Source: Chitinophagales bacterium (lineage in GTDB: Bacteria; Bacteroidota; Bacteroidia; Chitinophagales; JADJOU01). Taken from it: a DNA stretch of 64,000 nucleotides. Within the stretch, counting starts at the first letter, position 1. Every line of letters starts with the position of its first letter. A model generated the notes under the pieces. It did no database searches. It saw only the letters and a program-made list of their open reading frames with translations, and was not told where the DNA came from. Made by a program: the position numbers and the translations under genes. The stretch covers positions 62,001 through 126,000 of the forward strand of contig JAURJQ010000002.1 in the NCBI GenBank assembly GCA_030832185.1, given 5' to 3'. Shown here one piece after another: positions 38,009 through 47,469 of the stretch.

Positions 38009-40051
38009 ATGAAGAATTTTAAACGATACACAGTCACAGCAGCATTGCCTTATGTCAATGGACCTAAGCATATAGGTCATTTGGCAGGAGCATATTTGCC
38101 CGCGGATATTTATGTGCGGTACTTGAGATTACAAAAAAGAGATGTTGTTTTTATCTGCGGTAGTGATGAGCTCGGCACAGCTATCACCATGCAGGCCTTA
38201 AAGGAAAAAATTAGTCCTAGAGAACTTGTAGATAAGTACCATGCCCTATCTCAAGATTGCTTTGCCAAATTAGGGATATCGTTTGATATTTACCACCGCA
38301 CTACGGAAAAATTGCATTTTGATACAGCACAAGAATTTTTCTTAGATTTCTATAATAAAGGATTATTTGAAGAAAAACTAACGGAGCAATATTATGACGA
38401 AGAAACCAATAGTTTTTTAGCTGATAGATACATACAAGGCACCTGTCCAAACTGTGGAAGCGACAAAGCTTTCGGCGACCAATGTGAAAGCTGCGGTAAG
38501 TCACTTGATCCTACAGATCTTATTCATCCTATTTCTGTAGTGACGGGAAATATACCTGTAAAGAAAGAAACAAAAAACTGGTATTTTAAATTAGGGGACT
38601 ATGAGCCATGGTTGACAGAATGGCTTGTAGAGGGTAAGAAAGGACAATGGAAGACAAATACATATGGACAAGCTAAGAGCTGGATAGATGGTGGACTGCA
38701 GGCTAGATCGATGACTAGAGATGGAGATTGGGGTGTTCCAGTGCCAATAGAAAATGCCGACGGAAAAATTCTTTATGTTTGGTTCGATGCGCCTATAGGT
38801 TATATTTCGGCAACTAAGCAATGGGCAATGGATAAGGGAGTTTCTTGGGAGCCTTATTGGAAAGATGCGAACACGAAGTTGGTTCACTTCGTAGGAAAAG
38901 ATAATATCGTTTTTCATTGTATTATCTTTCCCATTATGCTCAAGGCAGCAGGGGGCTATATTCTGCCTGAAGATGTGCCAGCGAATGAATTTCTCAACCT
39001 AGAGGGACAGAAAATGAGTACCAGCAGGCGATGGAGTTTAGATATGTTTGAATATCTAGAAGCATTACCAGATAAGGTAGACGAGCTTCGCTATGCGCTC
39101 ATTTCTAATTTGCCAGAAAATAAAGATGCAGACTTTTCATGGAAAGATTTTCAACTAAAGGTTAACTCTGAATTGGTAGCCATAGTAGGGAATATGGTCA
39201 ATCGAGTATTTGTATTGACGCATAAATTTTATGAAGGAAAAGTGCCTAATGCCGCAGAGTGCAGTCAGTTAAAAGAATTTATTCTTGAGCGAAAATCAAA
39301 AGTCTCCGCGGCTATTGAGAATTATTCATTTAGAGAGGCCTTAGTAGAAGCTATTTTATTAGCTCGTCACGGCAATAAAATCTTAACAGAGAAAGAGCCG
39401 TGGAAAGTAGTTAAAGCCAATCCTCACGAGGCCGGAGTTGTCTTATATGACTGTTTTCAAATCATAGCTAATTTCGCTATCTTGATAGAACCATTTCTGC
39501 CGAATACTGCTCGAGTCTTATGGGAAAAATTGAATATGCAATGTGAATTTTCTTGGGATAGAATAGGCGATTTACAAATGGTACCAGTAGGTCATATCAT
39601 TCAGGATTCCTTCTATCTTTTCTCTAAAATGGAAGATGATGTTATTCAAAAACAAATCGATTATTTATACGCAAAAACACATAAAGAGGAAATAATGGAA
39701 AATCAAGCAACAGAAAAACAAGAAGAAAAATTAATTAGTTTTGATGATTTTTCAAAAATGGATATACGCATAGGAACTATCTTGACCGCAGAGAGAGTTG
39801 AGGGTACAGATAAGCTGATGAAGTTGAGCGTAGATTTAGGATCCGAAGTGCGAACTATAGTATCTGGCATAGCTCATGTATTTAATGTAGATGATGTGGT
39901 CAATAAGCGCGTCCAAGTTCTAGCTAATCTAGCCCCTAGAAAAATAAAAGGAATAGAGAGCAAAGGTATGATTCTCTTTGCAGATAATGTCGAAGGTTTG
40001 GCTTTTGTATCTCCGCTAGGCGACGTGCCAAATGGTGCTGGAGTGAAGTAG
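38009..40051 (+). CDS. metG: Methionyl-tRNA synthetase with C-terminal tRNA-binding domain
   Basis: TAALPYVNGPKHIGHLAGAYLPADIYVRY; FVGKDNIVFHCIIFP; KMSTSR; zinc motif CPNCGSDKAFGDQCESCG; C-terminal FSKMDIRIGTILTAERVEGTDKLMKLSVDLG. Confidence 0.97.
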   Translation: MKNFKRYTVTAALPYVNGPKHIGHLAGAYLPADIYVRYLRLQKRDVVFICGSDELGTAITMQALKEKISPRELVDKYHALSQDCFAKLGISFDIYHRTTEKLHFDTAQEFFLDFYNKGLFEEKLTEQYYDEETNSFLADRYIQGTCPNCGSDKAFGDQCESCGKSLDPTDLIHPISVVTGNIPVKKETKNWYFKLGDYEPWLTEWLVEGKKGQWKTNTYGQAKSWIDGGLQARSMTRDGDWGVPVPIENADGKILYVWFDAPIGYISATKQWAMDKGVSWEPYWKDANTKLVHFVGKDNIVFHCIIFPIMLKAAGGYILPEDVPANEFLNLEGQKMSTSRRWSLDMFEYLEALPDKVDELRYALISNLPENKDADFSWKDFQLKVNSELVAIVGNMVNRVFVLTHKFYEGKVPNAAECSQLKEFILERKSKVSAAIENYSFREALVEAILLARHGNKILTEKEPWKVVKANPHEAGVVLYDCFQIIANFAILIEPFLPNTARVLWEKLNMQCEFSWDRIGDLQMVPVGHIIQDSFYLFSKMEDDVIQKQIDYLYAKTHKEEIMENQATEKQEEKLISFDDFSKMDIRIGTILTAERVEGTDKLMKLSVDLGSEVRTIVSGIAHVFNVDDVVNKRVQVLANLAPRKIKGIESKGMILFADNVEGLAFVSPLGDVPNGAGVK

Positions 40052-40052
40052 T

Positions 40053-40162
40053 CCAAATTTAAACTAAAACTGACTGGGGTTTGTCAATAAATCTTCTGGA
40101 TTTAATTCTATACTTCAAAATAATTACTCTCAATCTTCTTGATACTTTTTAGTTTAAATTGG
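40053..40162. repeat. Long-range near-perfect inverted repeat
   Basis: ccaaatttaaactaaaa (40053-40069) vs ttttagtttaaattgg (40147-40162), one-base difference. Confidence 0.6.
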
Positions 40163-40231
40163 TATAAATTGACAATAATTCAACCCATTCTGTCCCTATT
40201 TATACCTAATTTCGTATTCGTAAAACTATTC

Positions 40232-43009
40232 ATGAGCATAACAAAATTAACACTGCTAGTTTCTTTAGTCTTTATTGGTGTAAGATTGACTAGTCAGCAA
40301 ACTTATCAAACCTATGTTTTAGATAAGTTGACTAATAAGCCTATCCAAGGAGCCGTTTGTATTCTGATTCAAAAAAAGAATAGAAAAATGTTAGGCTATG
40401 CTCGCACAAATAGTTTAGGAGAATTGAAAATTACAGCAGATACATTAAAGGATAGCGTGGTTGTCCGAATTTTTCATAAGAAATATGTCGATTATGCAAC
40501 TGAGATAAACTATTATAAGTATCCACGCTATAGAGACACCGCTGAATTACTCCCTCTGAGTAAAGTCCTACAGACTGTTCTGATCACTGCTAATAAAGCT
40601 ATAACTATGAATGGAGATACAGTGACTTATATAGCCGATAGTTTTAAACTGCCTGCAGGTTCTTCTACCGAAGATTTATTAAAACGTCTACCAGGTATTC
40701 AAGTGTCAAAAGATGGCACTATAAAAGCACAAGGTAAGAAAGTAGAACGTGTGCTCGTCGATGGAGATGATTTTTTCGGAGAAGATGCTTCGGTAGCTAC
40801 TAGAAATATAGAAGCGAGCATGATAGACAAAGTAGAAGTGATCGATGCTGCTACGAGAAAATCTGATGCCACAGGATCTGATGATGAAAAGATAAAAATC
40901 ATAAATCTAAAGCTGAAAGATGATGCGAAGAAGGGCTATTTCGGTAGAAAGGAGGGTGGATATTCTAATACCAATCGATATAACGGGACGGCAATGGCCA
41001 ATGTATTCAGGGCTAATACAAAATTGTCAGGATTTTTCAGTACAGACAATATGCGGTCAAGAATGAACTGGCAAGATATGCGAGATATGGGAATAGATAA
41101 TCAAAGCTGGACCTATGATGATGACCTAGATGCATGGATAGATAAAGGAGGTGATGCCGGGGTAGGAAATACCTTACAGGTCATACCACAGAATATTAAA
41201 ACAGGAGGAAATATAAATCAAAAGTTTAGTGATGGCAGTGGTGTGCTGAAGGCTAGATTTAATCATAATCAAAGTAGTTATGATGGAGATCAATATAGTA
41301 AAAGCACGATCTATTTCAATGAGGCCAAACAAGATGTCGAAAATAGAAATTACATCAGATCTAAGAATTTAAAAAACTCAGGTTTATTCTCTATTGATAA
41401 GATAATAGATTCACAACAAAAAATTCACTTCGGCTTCTCAGCTAATATATCTCAATATGAAGGATTTAATCGCACAGAGAACACAATACTTTATGATTCT
41501 ATACTTGTCAATAAATCCAGTCGATCGAATCCTTTTGAAAATAGATCAGAGTCCTATGGTTTCGTAGGGGAATATGAAAGAAAATTTAATAAGAAGGGAC
41601 GATTATTTGGTTTGATGGCAGATTATTCCATTAAATATACGAATGGAGACCGTTTTAGTATTATGAATGGATGGTTATTTAAAAATACAGGTGATTCTAC
41701 TTCTCAGAGTCAAGATCAGATGACACAGCTACTCAATAGAAATAACAATTTAAAATTATCTCTAAGTTATGTTGAACCTTTATTTATAAAAGGATTTTAT
41801 GCGGAAATGGGAGTCAACTACGTATTGGGAAAGAACGCCTCTTTTTTCAATACGTTTAATCAAAATCCTTTTACGCAGGCCTATGATCAATCTATTGCTT
41901 CTTTAAGTAATAATTATTTTTACAATATAAATGCCTGGAGTCAACAATTAAAGCTAAACTATAAAAGCAAAAAAATCGATTGGTTCGTCGGCACTAAATT
42001 TCATCAAATTTCACTAGATCAGATTCTTCTTGATTCTGGGAAAGGTTCCTTAGAGAGAAGCTTCAACTATATTTTACCATCGGCTAATTTTTCTTGGAAA
42101 TATAAACGAAATAGTAATTTATCGCTTGGGTTTCGCAAATCAGTGGTAGCTCCTTCTATTCGCCAAATACAGCCTTTTATAGATAACTCTAATCCACAAT
42201 ATGTGACTACAGGTAATCCTAATTTATCTCCTATTGAGAATTATAGTTTCTCCTTAAAAAATAATTTCTATTATCCAATATCACAAACGAATCTTTGGGC
42301 AAATTTATCCTTTAAGCACATTGTCAATGATATTGTGGATTCTACCATTATCTCAGAAAATGGAGCTGTACAGAATTTCTTCACCCAAGTAAATGGCAAC
42401 AATACTGCGAATTTAAATATATGGTATGGAGTCTTTTTTAAACCGCTGAAAATCCAAATAGATCCTGGTTTCTGGATGAGTCTAAATAATCGAAGTAATT
42501 ATTTCAATTCAAAACTTATACGAACGAATAATATTAATTCGGGATTTTATTTGGAAATGAGCAAGAGTATAGATAGTTTATTACAGTCTAGCCTTACCTT
42601 AAATGTGGATTGGAATCAAGCCCGATCGGATAATCCCAATTTTCAAAATACGGATAATCTAACCTATCAGATAAGTACCAAACATGAGCTGACCCTGCCC
42701 CTAGATTTAAAAGTGATGGGAGAATTAGATTTTCAGATACTGCCTAGCAATACAGCCTTTTCCGACAACCAAACCTTTACACTATTTAATGCAAGCATAG
42801 AGCGAAGCTTCCTGCCTGAAAATGCCTTGACACTTAGATTTTCAGCCTATGATATTCTGGGGCAGAATAGAGCTATAGTCCGCAGCCTTTATCAGAATAC
42901 GATAAGCGAAACGGTCAATCAAGCATTAACTCGCTACTATATGCTGACTATGGTGTATAAATTTAAAAATAAACGAAAACAAGGAAGTAATGAGGCATCT
43001 GATTTTTAA
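40232..43009 (+). CDS. TonB-dependent receptor-like outer-membrane beta-barrel protein (OMP_b-brl family)
   Basis: CarboxypepD_reg-like N-terminus; plug-like LKRLPGIQVSKDGTIKAQGKKVERVLVDGDDFFGEDASVATRNIEASMIDKVEVID; in-frame ATG at 40232 opens a signal peptide. Confidence 0.88.
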   Translation: MSITKLTLLVSLVFIGVRLTSQQTYQTYVLDKLTNKPIQGAVCILIQKKNRKMLGYARTNSLGELKITADTLKDSVVVRIFHKKYVDYATEINYYKYPRYRDTAELLPLSKVLQTVLITANKAITMNGDTVTYIADSFKLPAGSSTEDLLKRLPGIQVSKDGTIKAQGKKVERVLVDGDDFFGEDASVATRNIEASMIDKVEVIDAATRKSDATGSDDEKIKIINLKLKDDAKKGYFGRKEGGYSNTNRYNGTAMANVFRANTKLSGFFSTDNMRSRMNWQDMRDMGIDNQSWTYDDDLDAWIDKGGDAGVGNTLQVIPQNIKTGGNINQKFSDGSGVLKARFNHNQSSYDGDQYSKSTIYFNEAKQDVENRNYIRSKNLKNSGLFSIDKIIDSQQKIHFGFSANISQYEGFNRTENTILYDSILVNKSSRSNPFENRSESYGFVGEYERKFNKKGRLFGLMADYSIKYTNGDRFSIMNGWLFKNTGDSTSQSQDQMTQLLNRNNNLKLSLSYVEPLFIKGFYAEMGVNYVLGKNASFFNTFNQNPFTQAYDQSIASLSNNYFYNINAWSQQLKLNYKSKKIDWFVGTKFHQISLDQILLDSGKGSLERSFNYILPSANFSWKYKRNSNLSLGFRKSVVAPSIRQIQPFIDNSNPQYVTTGNPNLSPIENYSFSLKNNFYYPISQTNLWANLSFKHIVNDIVDSTIISENGAVQNFFTQVNGNNTANLNIWYGVFFKPLKIQIDPGFWMSLNNRSNYFNSKLIRTNNINSGFYLEMSKSIDSLLQSSLTLNVDWNQARSDNPNFQNTDNLTYQISTKHELTLPLDLKVMGELDFQILPSNTAFSDNQTFTLFNASIERSFLPENALTLRFSAYDILGQNRAIVRSLYQNTISETVNQALTRYYMLTMVYKFKNKRKQGSNEASDF

Positions 43010-43715
43010 ATTATTCGGGATTATCCAATGTCTCGCGATAGCTAATATCGCGAAGGCGCAGTTTATAAGAAACTATGAAGTGATCTATGAGAAAAAAATC
43101 AATATGGAGAAGTTGTCTAAGTGGTGGCGAAGTGATGACAAAGATGGCAAATTCTGGAAGGATAATTTTAAGTTGAAGACCAATTCGCAATTTTCTAGCT
43201 ATGAGAGGGTAGAAAAAGATATCTCAGAAGAATCTAACTGGGTATGGGGGCACGTTTCTTATAGTCAAACCTTTATAGATATACTCGGAGGCCAACAAAC
43301 TAGTCAGAAAGAAGTGAGTGAAAAGACATTTCTAGTGCAGGATTCTATCCCTAAACTTCAGTGGTATATACAAGACGAGGTAAGAACTATAGCGGGTTAT
43401 CCGTGTAGAAAAGCTATGACTAAATTTAAAGATAGTGTAGTAATAGTGGCGTATTTTACAGAGCAACTCTATGCGCCCATAGGTCCTGAATCAGTTACTG
43501 GGCTGCCAGGCACCATTCTAGGCATGGTTATCCCTATGTTTGAAACTACTTGGTTAGCCACAACGGTTACCTCACTAGAGTTGAATCCTTCTAAAGTGAT
43601 TCCACAGCCAAAAAAAGGAGAAAAAACGAATCTAAAAGCACTAGAAGATATCCTCCAGAAAACATATAAGGAATATGATAAACCTTATAAACTAGTGCTG
43701 AGGGTATTGTTGTAG
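42990..43715 (+). CDS. GLPGLI family protein
   Basis: PIGPESVTGLPGTILGMVIP signature; QFIRNYEVIYEKKINM; overlaps upstream barrel gene. Confidence 0.88.
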   Translation: MRHLIFKLFGIIQCLAIANIAKAQFIRNYEVIYEKKINMEKLSKWWRSDDKDGKFWKDNFKLKTNSQFSSYERVEKDISEESNWVWGHVSYSQTFIDILGGQQTSQKEVSEKTFLVQDSIPKLQWYIQDEVRTIAGYPCRKAMTKFKDSVVIVAYFTEQLYAPIGPESVTGLPGTILGMVIPMFETTWLATTVTSLELNPSKVIPQPKKGEKTNLKALEDILQKTYKEYDKPYKLVLRVLL

Positions 43716-43758
43716 TAAGATATTCAGCTTTGGGAAGCCAGAGCCTCGTGTCTTGAGT

Positions 43759-44170
43759 TTATTCTATATTAATATTACCTATTTCTTTCATCAGTCTATA
43801 CGCCTTAGTCAATTCTGCAATGATTTTCTGATAATGCAGAATATAATCAAACTCTAATTTTCTTTTTTCCGTTCTTTTAGTGACTTCTGATCAGGCTGAT
43901 AGTCTTCTATGTTGACGTTCCAAGTGACTTCTGATCCATGGTCGAATTATTGGGTTTCGTTGACCTAGACTCTGTTGTTTTCATTTCTAGTTTTTAGGAC
44001 TATATTATCTCTCCGTCTTATGGATATTTGGCGATTATTTTTATACTACAGGGCTTTCAGTTAACTGCTATAGTAAGGCAATAAATTTATGCTCTTTAGC
44101 ATTACCTTGTTTTATCTTTTGGTTCTTCTTTTCTATTTAGCTCTGCATAGTCATTTACAAAAGAGGTCAT
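43759..44170 (-). pseudogene. Frameshifted/decayed gene of unknown family
   Basis: Minus-strand fragments MTSFVNDYAELNRKEEPKDKTR* (44170..44102), WNVNIEDYQPDQKSLKERKKEN and, in another frame, RKLEFDYILHYQKIIAELTKAYRLMKEIGNINIE* (ends 43759). Confidence 0.35.
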
Positions 44171-44312
44171 TTAGTGTCGCAAAGGTGTAAAATTTGCAGT
44201 TTACGTTATATGATTAACTGTCTTCCCAAATTCAGGACTTTTGAAAAGTCAAATAACTAAGATTTCAAAACACAAATTTTCCCTTACCTTTGCCTTACAA
44301 ATGATTTACTAA

Positions 44313-44981
44313 ATGCTAGATAATTTTAAGAAATTTCTGAACGAAGAACAAGACCCTGCTGCAATAGAAAAGGTCAGCGAAAAGCTACGTGGTATTATTA
44401 TGAATGGAGAAATTCTGGAGTACATAGCCGTGCAGAAGAAGCCTGCAGTTAATATTTCTCCGGATTGCGTAGCTCTCACGAATAAGCGCATCATCTTTTG
44501 TCGTCCGAAAAATCTTGGTTTTTCTATGGACTTTTCTGACTATGTATGGAAGGATGTCATCGATTCTAAACTCAAAGAAGAACTTCTAGGAGCTGTTTTC
44601 TCTATCAATACGACTAAGGGCAGTGATAGCTTAGATTATTTACCTAAAGCGCAAGCAAGACGACTATATGCTTTAGCACAGGAGCTGGAGGAGACGCAGC
44701 GTGAGCTCAGAAGACAGATGGAGCTGGAGGAGAAACGAGCCGCTTCGGGTAGTATTCAAGTTCATTCAAGTACTTCGCCCTTAGAGTCGAATCCAACTAT
44801 CACGAGCCCTCTTGTTTACGATTTGCCGCTAGTTATAGAGCAACTAAGTGCAGTAGTAGATGAAAAAAAAGAAGATGATATTACAGCAGCCCTTCTAAAG
44901 TTGAAAGCCCTTTTCGAAAGCCAACTGATATCAAGAGAGGAATATGAAGCCAAAAAAGCTGAGGTTTTGACTAGAATTTAA
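44313..44981 (+). CDS. PH-domain protein with C-terminal SHOCT domain
   Basis: NISPDCVALTNKRIIFCRPKNLGFSMDFSDYVWKDVIDSKLKEELLGAVFSI; C-terminal ALLKLKALFESQLISREEYEAKKAEVLTRI. Confidence 0.82.
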   Translation: MLDNFKKFLNEEQDPAAIEKVSEKLRGIIMNGEILEYIAVQKKPAVNISPDCVALTNKRIIFCRPKNLGFSMDFSDYVWKDVIDSKLKEELLGAVFSINTTKGSDSLDYLPKAQARRLYALAQELEETQRELRRQMELEEKRAASGSIQVHSSTSPLESNPTITSPLVYDLPLVIEQLSAVVDEKKEDDITAALLKLKALFESQLISREEYEAKKAEVLTRI

Positions 44982-45007
44982 TTATTATTGAAGAAATATT
45001 TTATACC

Positions 45008-45325
45008 ATGGAAGATCCAAATCAGCAGCAAATAGAAATAGACATATCGCAAGATATGGCCTATGGTGTCTATTCCAATCTAGCTATTATTTCTCACTCA
45101 CCTACAGAGTTTGTTACCGACTTTATTCAGCTTACCCCTAATACGCCTAAGGCCTTTGTGAGATCTAGAGTTATTATGGCACCAGAGAATGCCAAACGAT
45201 TTCTGCGTGCGCTCCAAGATAATGTGAAGCGATATGAAGATAGTTTCGGTAGAATCAAGGATAGTGATACTCCTCCAGTTTACCCTAATACCTTTCAAGG
45301 CGGTGGACCTCCTTCTTCAGTATAG
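45008..45325 (+). CDS. DUF3467 domain-containing protein
   Basis: QIEIDISQDMAYGVYSNLAIISHSPTEFVTDFIQLTPNTPKAFVRSRVIMAPENAKRFLRALQDNVKRYE. Confidence 0.88.
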   Translation: MEDPNQQQIEIDISQDMAYGVYSNLAIISHSPTEFVTDFIQLTPNTPKAFVRSRVIMAPENAKRFLRALQDNVKRYEDSFGRIKDSDTPPVYPNTFQGGGPPSSV

Positions 45326-45343
45326 TTTAAATTTTAAATGTAA

Positions 45344-45402
45344 AGTTTTAAGTGTTAAGTAGATGATCACAACTTAAAACTTCTAACTCATAACTTAAAA
45401 CT
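45344..45402. repeat. ACTTAACACTTAAAACT-type short repeats in direct and inverted orientation
   Basis: agttttaagtgttaagt (45344-45360; reverse complement acttaacacttaaaact) plus aacttaaaact at 45371-45381 and 45392-45402. Confidence 0.65.
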
Positions 45403-45409
45403 AATAAAT

Positions 45410-47452
45410 TTGGTTCACCCTTCTTTTTTATGGGCTTTACTTCTTCTGGTTATTCCAGTTATTGTCCATTTATTCAATCTGAGAAAGTATAAAAAAGAAT
45501 ACTTCTCTAATACGAATCTACTGAGATCTATACTGAGTGAAACCCAAAAAACGTCTAAGCTCAAAAAGCGTTTGTTATTAGTTGCTCGAATGTTCGCTAT
45601 GGTCTTCATTATTCTAGCATTCGTGCAGCCTCTATTTAATAAAAAGCAGCCAGGACAATTTAGCGGACAGCCAATAATAAGTATTTATATAGATAACTCC
45701 TACAGTATGGAAGCCCCTGCCGGTCAACTAAGGGCTATAGAAGATGTCAAGCAGAAAGCGTTAGACATCATAAAATTGACTGAGAACCAAGGAATGTACC
45801 AAGTATTAACGAATGATTTCATTGAGAATCAATTACAGCTCCTGCCATATTCAGAAGCTAAGGAGGCCATTCGTGCGATTCAGATTAGCTCCAATCGAAA
45901 GACAGCGAATGAAATTTGGGATAAACAAATTAAAACAACACAAACTAATACCTCACAGCGCAAGGTATTCTATTGGTTGAGCGATTTTCAGAAAAATCAA
46001 TTCGATAAGATCAATCAAATTGCTGATTTTCCGCTCACGTGTATACCTGTCATACATAATGAAAAGCGAAATGTTTACATCGACTCCGCTTTTATTTATT
46101 CGCCAGTTATCAAACTAAATGAAGATGTAAAAATAATTTATAGGATACATAAATCTAGAGGTGATAAGACTGATAAATCTTTAGTGACTTTGATACTCAA
46201 CGACGCCGTAAAGACTAGAAAAGAATTAGTATGGGGTAATCAGTTTGTCTTAACTGATACCTTGACGATGAAGGTAGTTTCAAAAGATTGGCAGTATTTA
46301 AAACTTAATATTTCAGACCCTTCCATCTCTTTCGATAATGAATATTTCTTTTCATTTTACATAGCACCTAAGCCTTATATATCCATGATCAATGGAGAAG
46401 TGGATCATAAATTTATTGTAAATGCTTTAAAGGCAGATGATAATTTTGAAGTTCATAATTTTCAGAATATTGATTTATCCTTAGAAGAAATAAAAAATTC
46501 GAACCTTATTATTTTAAATCAATTAGCTCAACTAAATCAAGCAGAAAAAATAAATGAATGGTTAAAAGGCAATAAAAATATAGCCATTTTCCTACCTTCA
46601 GATGTATCAATTAATTCCTATAATAAAGCCATGAATACTCTTGGTCTGCAGCCTATATCGGCCTATGAACAGAAATCAGTGCGAATAAAACAATTTAATC
46701 TGCAGGACCCTTTACTTAAGGATGTATTCTCTCAACTAGATAAGCTATCTGACCTTCCTAGTTTTTCCTTTTATTATGGAATGAGTGGTTATTCTAAGCG
46801 CGCTAAGGAGGTTCTTATTTCTTATGATAATGGAGCGCCATTTCTCATTCGGTATAGTAGACTAGGTGAGGGCAGTATCTATTTATTTACGGGATCTATA
46901 GCGGCATCGCAGTCAGATTTTGTCTACAGTTCTATATTTGCTCCTCTTATGTATAAGATGGGGGCAGCTGCATCTAGTTTTCAAGTAAATTCTTATTTTC
47001 TAAGATCTGCTTCGTCTCTTATCTTTCCTATGTCTGAGCAGAATAAGGATCGGGTTTATAGCATTACTGGGAAAAACATCAAAGTCATTCCAACGCAACG
47101 TAGAATAGGAAATCAACTTCACTGTCAACTTCATGAATCTATAACCGAAAGCGGATTTTATAAAGTAGAAAATTTGGCAGGTAAGACTGTATACCAGTTA
47201 GCCCTCAATCATCAGCGAGGTGAGAGCCGCATGGAATTTTTGGAAGCAGGTGAACTGGAGGATGCTTTGGGATATAAAAATCTAGAAGTAGATAACGGAA
47301 ATGCGAGCTATCTAAATAATTTAAAATCCATTACAGGTATAAATCTGTGGAAGATTTGGGTGTTATTAGCTCTTTTATTTTTAGTACTAGAAATGGTTAT
47401 CGTTTTATTCTGGGATAAAGCTAACCAATTGACCAAACCTAATAATCAATAG
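45410..47452 (+). CDS. BatA-N/VWA-type membrane protein
   Basis: MVHPSFLWALLLLVIPVIVHLFNLRKYKKEYFSNTNLL (BatA N-term); ISIYIDNSYSME MIDAS-like; C-terminal TM; TTG start. Confidence 0.85.
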   Translation: MVHPSFLWALLLLVIPVIVHLFNLRKYKKEYFSNTNLLRSILSETQKTSKLKKRLLLVARMFAMVFIILAFVQPLFNKKQPGQFSGQPIISIYIDNSYSMEAPAGQLRAIEDVKQKALDIIKLTENQGMYQVLTNDFIENQLQLLPYSEAKEAIRAIQISSNRKTANEIWDKQIKTTQTNTSQRKVFYWLSDFQKNQFDKINQIADFPLTCIPVIHNEKRNVYIDSAFIYSPVIKLNEDVKIIYRIHKSRGDKTDKSLVTLILNDAVKTRKELVWGNQFVLTDTLTMKVVSKDWQYLKLNISDPSISFDNEYFFSFYIAPKPYISMINGEVDHKFIVNALKADDNFEVHNFQNIDLSLEEIKNSNLIILNQLAQLNQAEKINEWLKGNKNIAIFLPSDVSINSYNKAMNTLGLQPISAYEQKSVRIKQFNLQDPLLKDVFSQLDKLSDLPSFSFYYGMSGYSKRAKEVLISYDNGAPFLIRYSRLGEGSIYLFTGSIAASQSDFVYSSIFAPLMYKMGAAASSFQVNSYFLRSASSLIFPMSEQNKDRVYSITGKNIKVIPTQRRIGNQLHCQLHESITESGFYKVENLAGKTVYQLALNHQRGESRMEFLEAGELEDALGYKNLEVDNGNASYLNNLKSITGINLWKIWVLLALLFLVLEMVIVLFWDKANQLTKPNNQ

Positions 47453-47469
47453 TGGTTTAAATTATTCAT

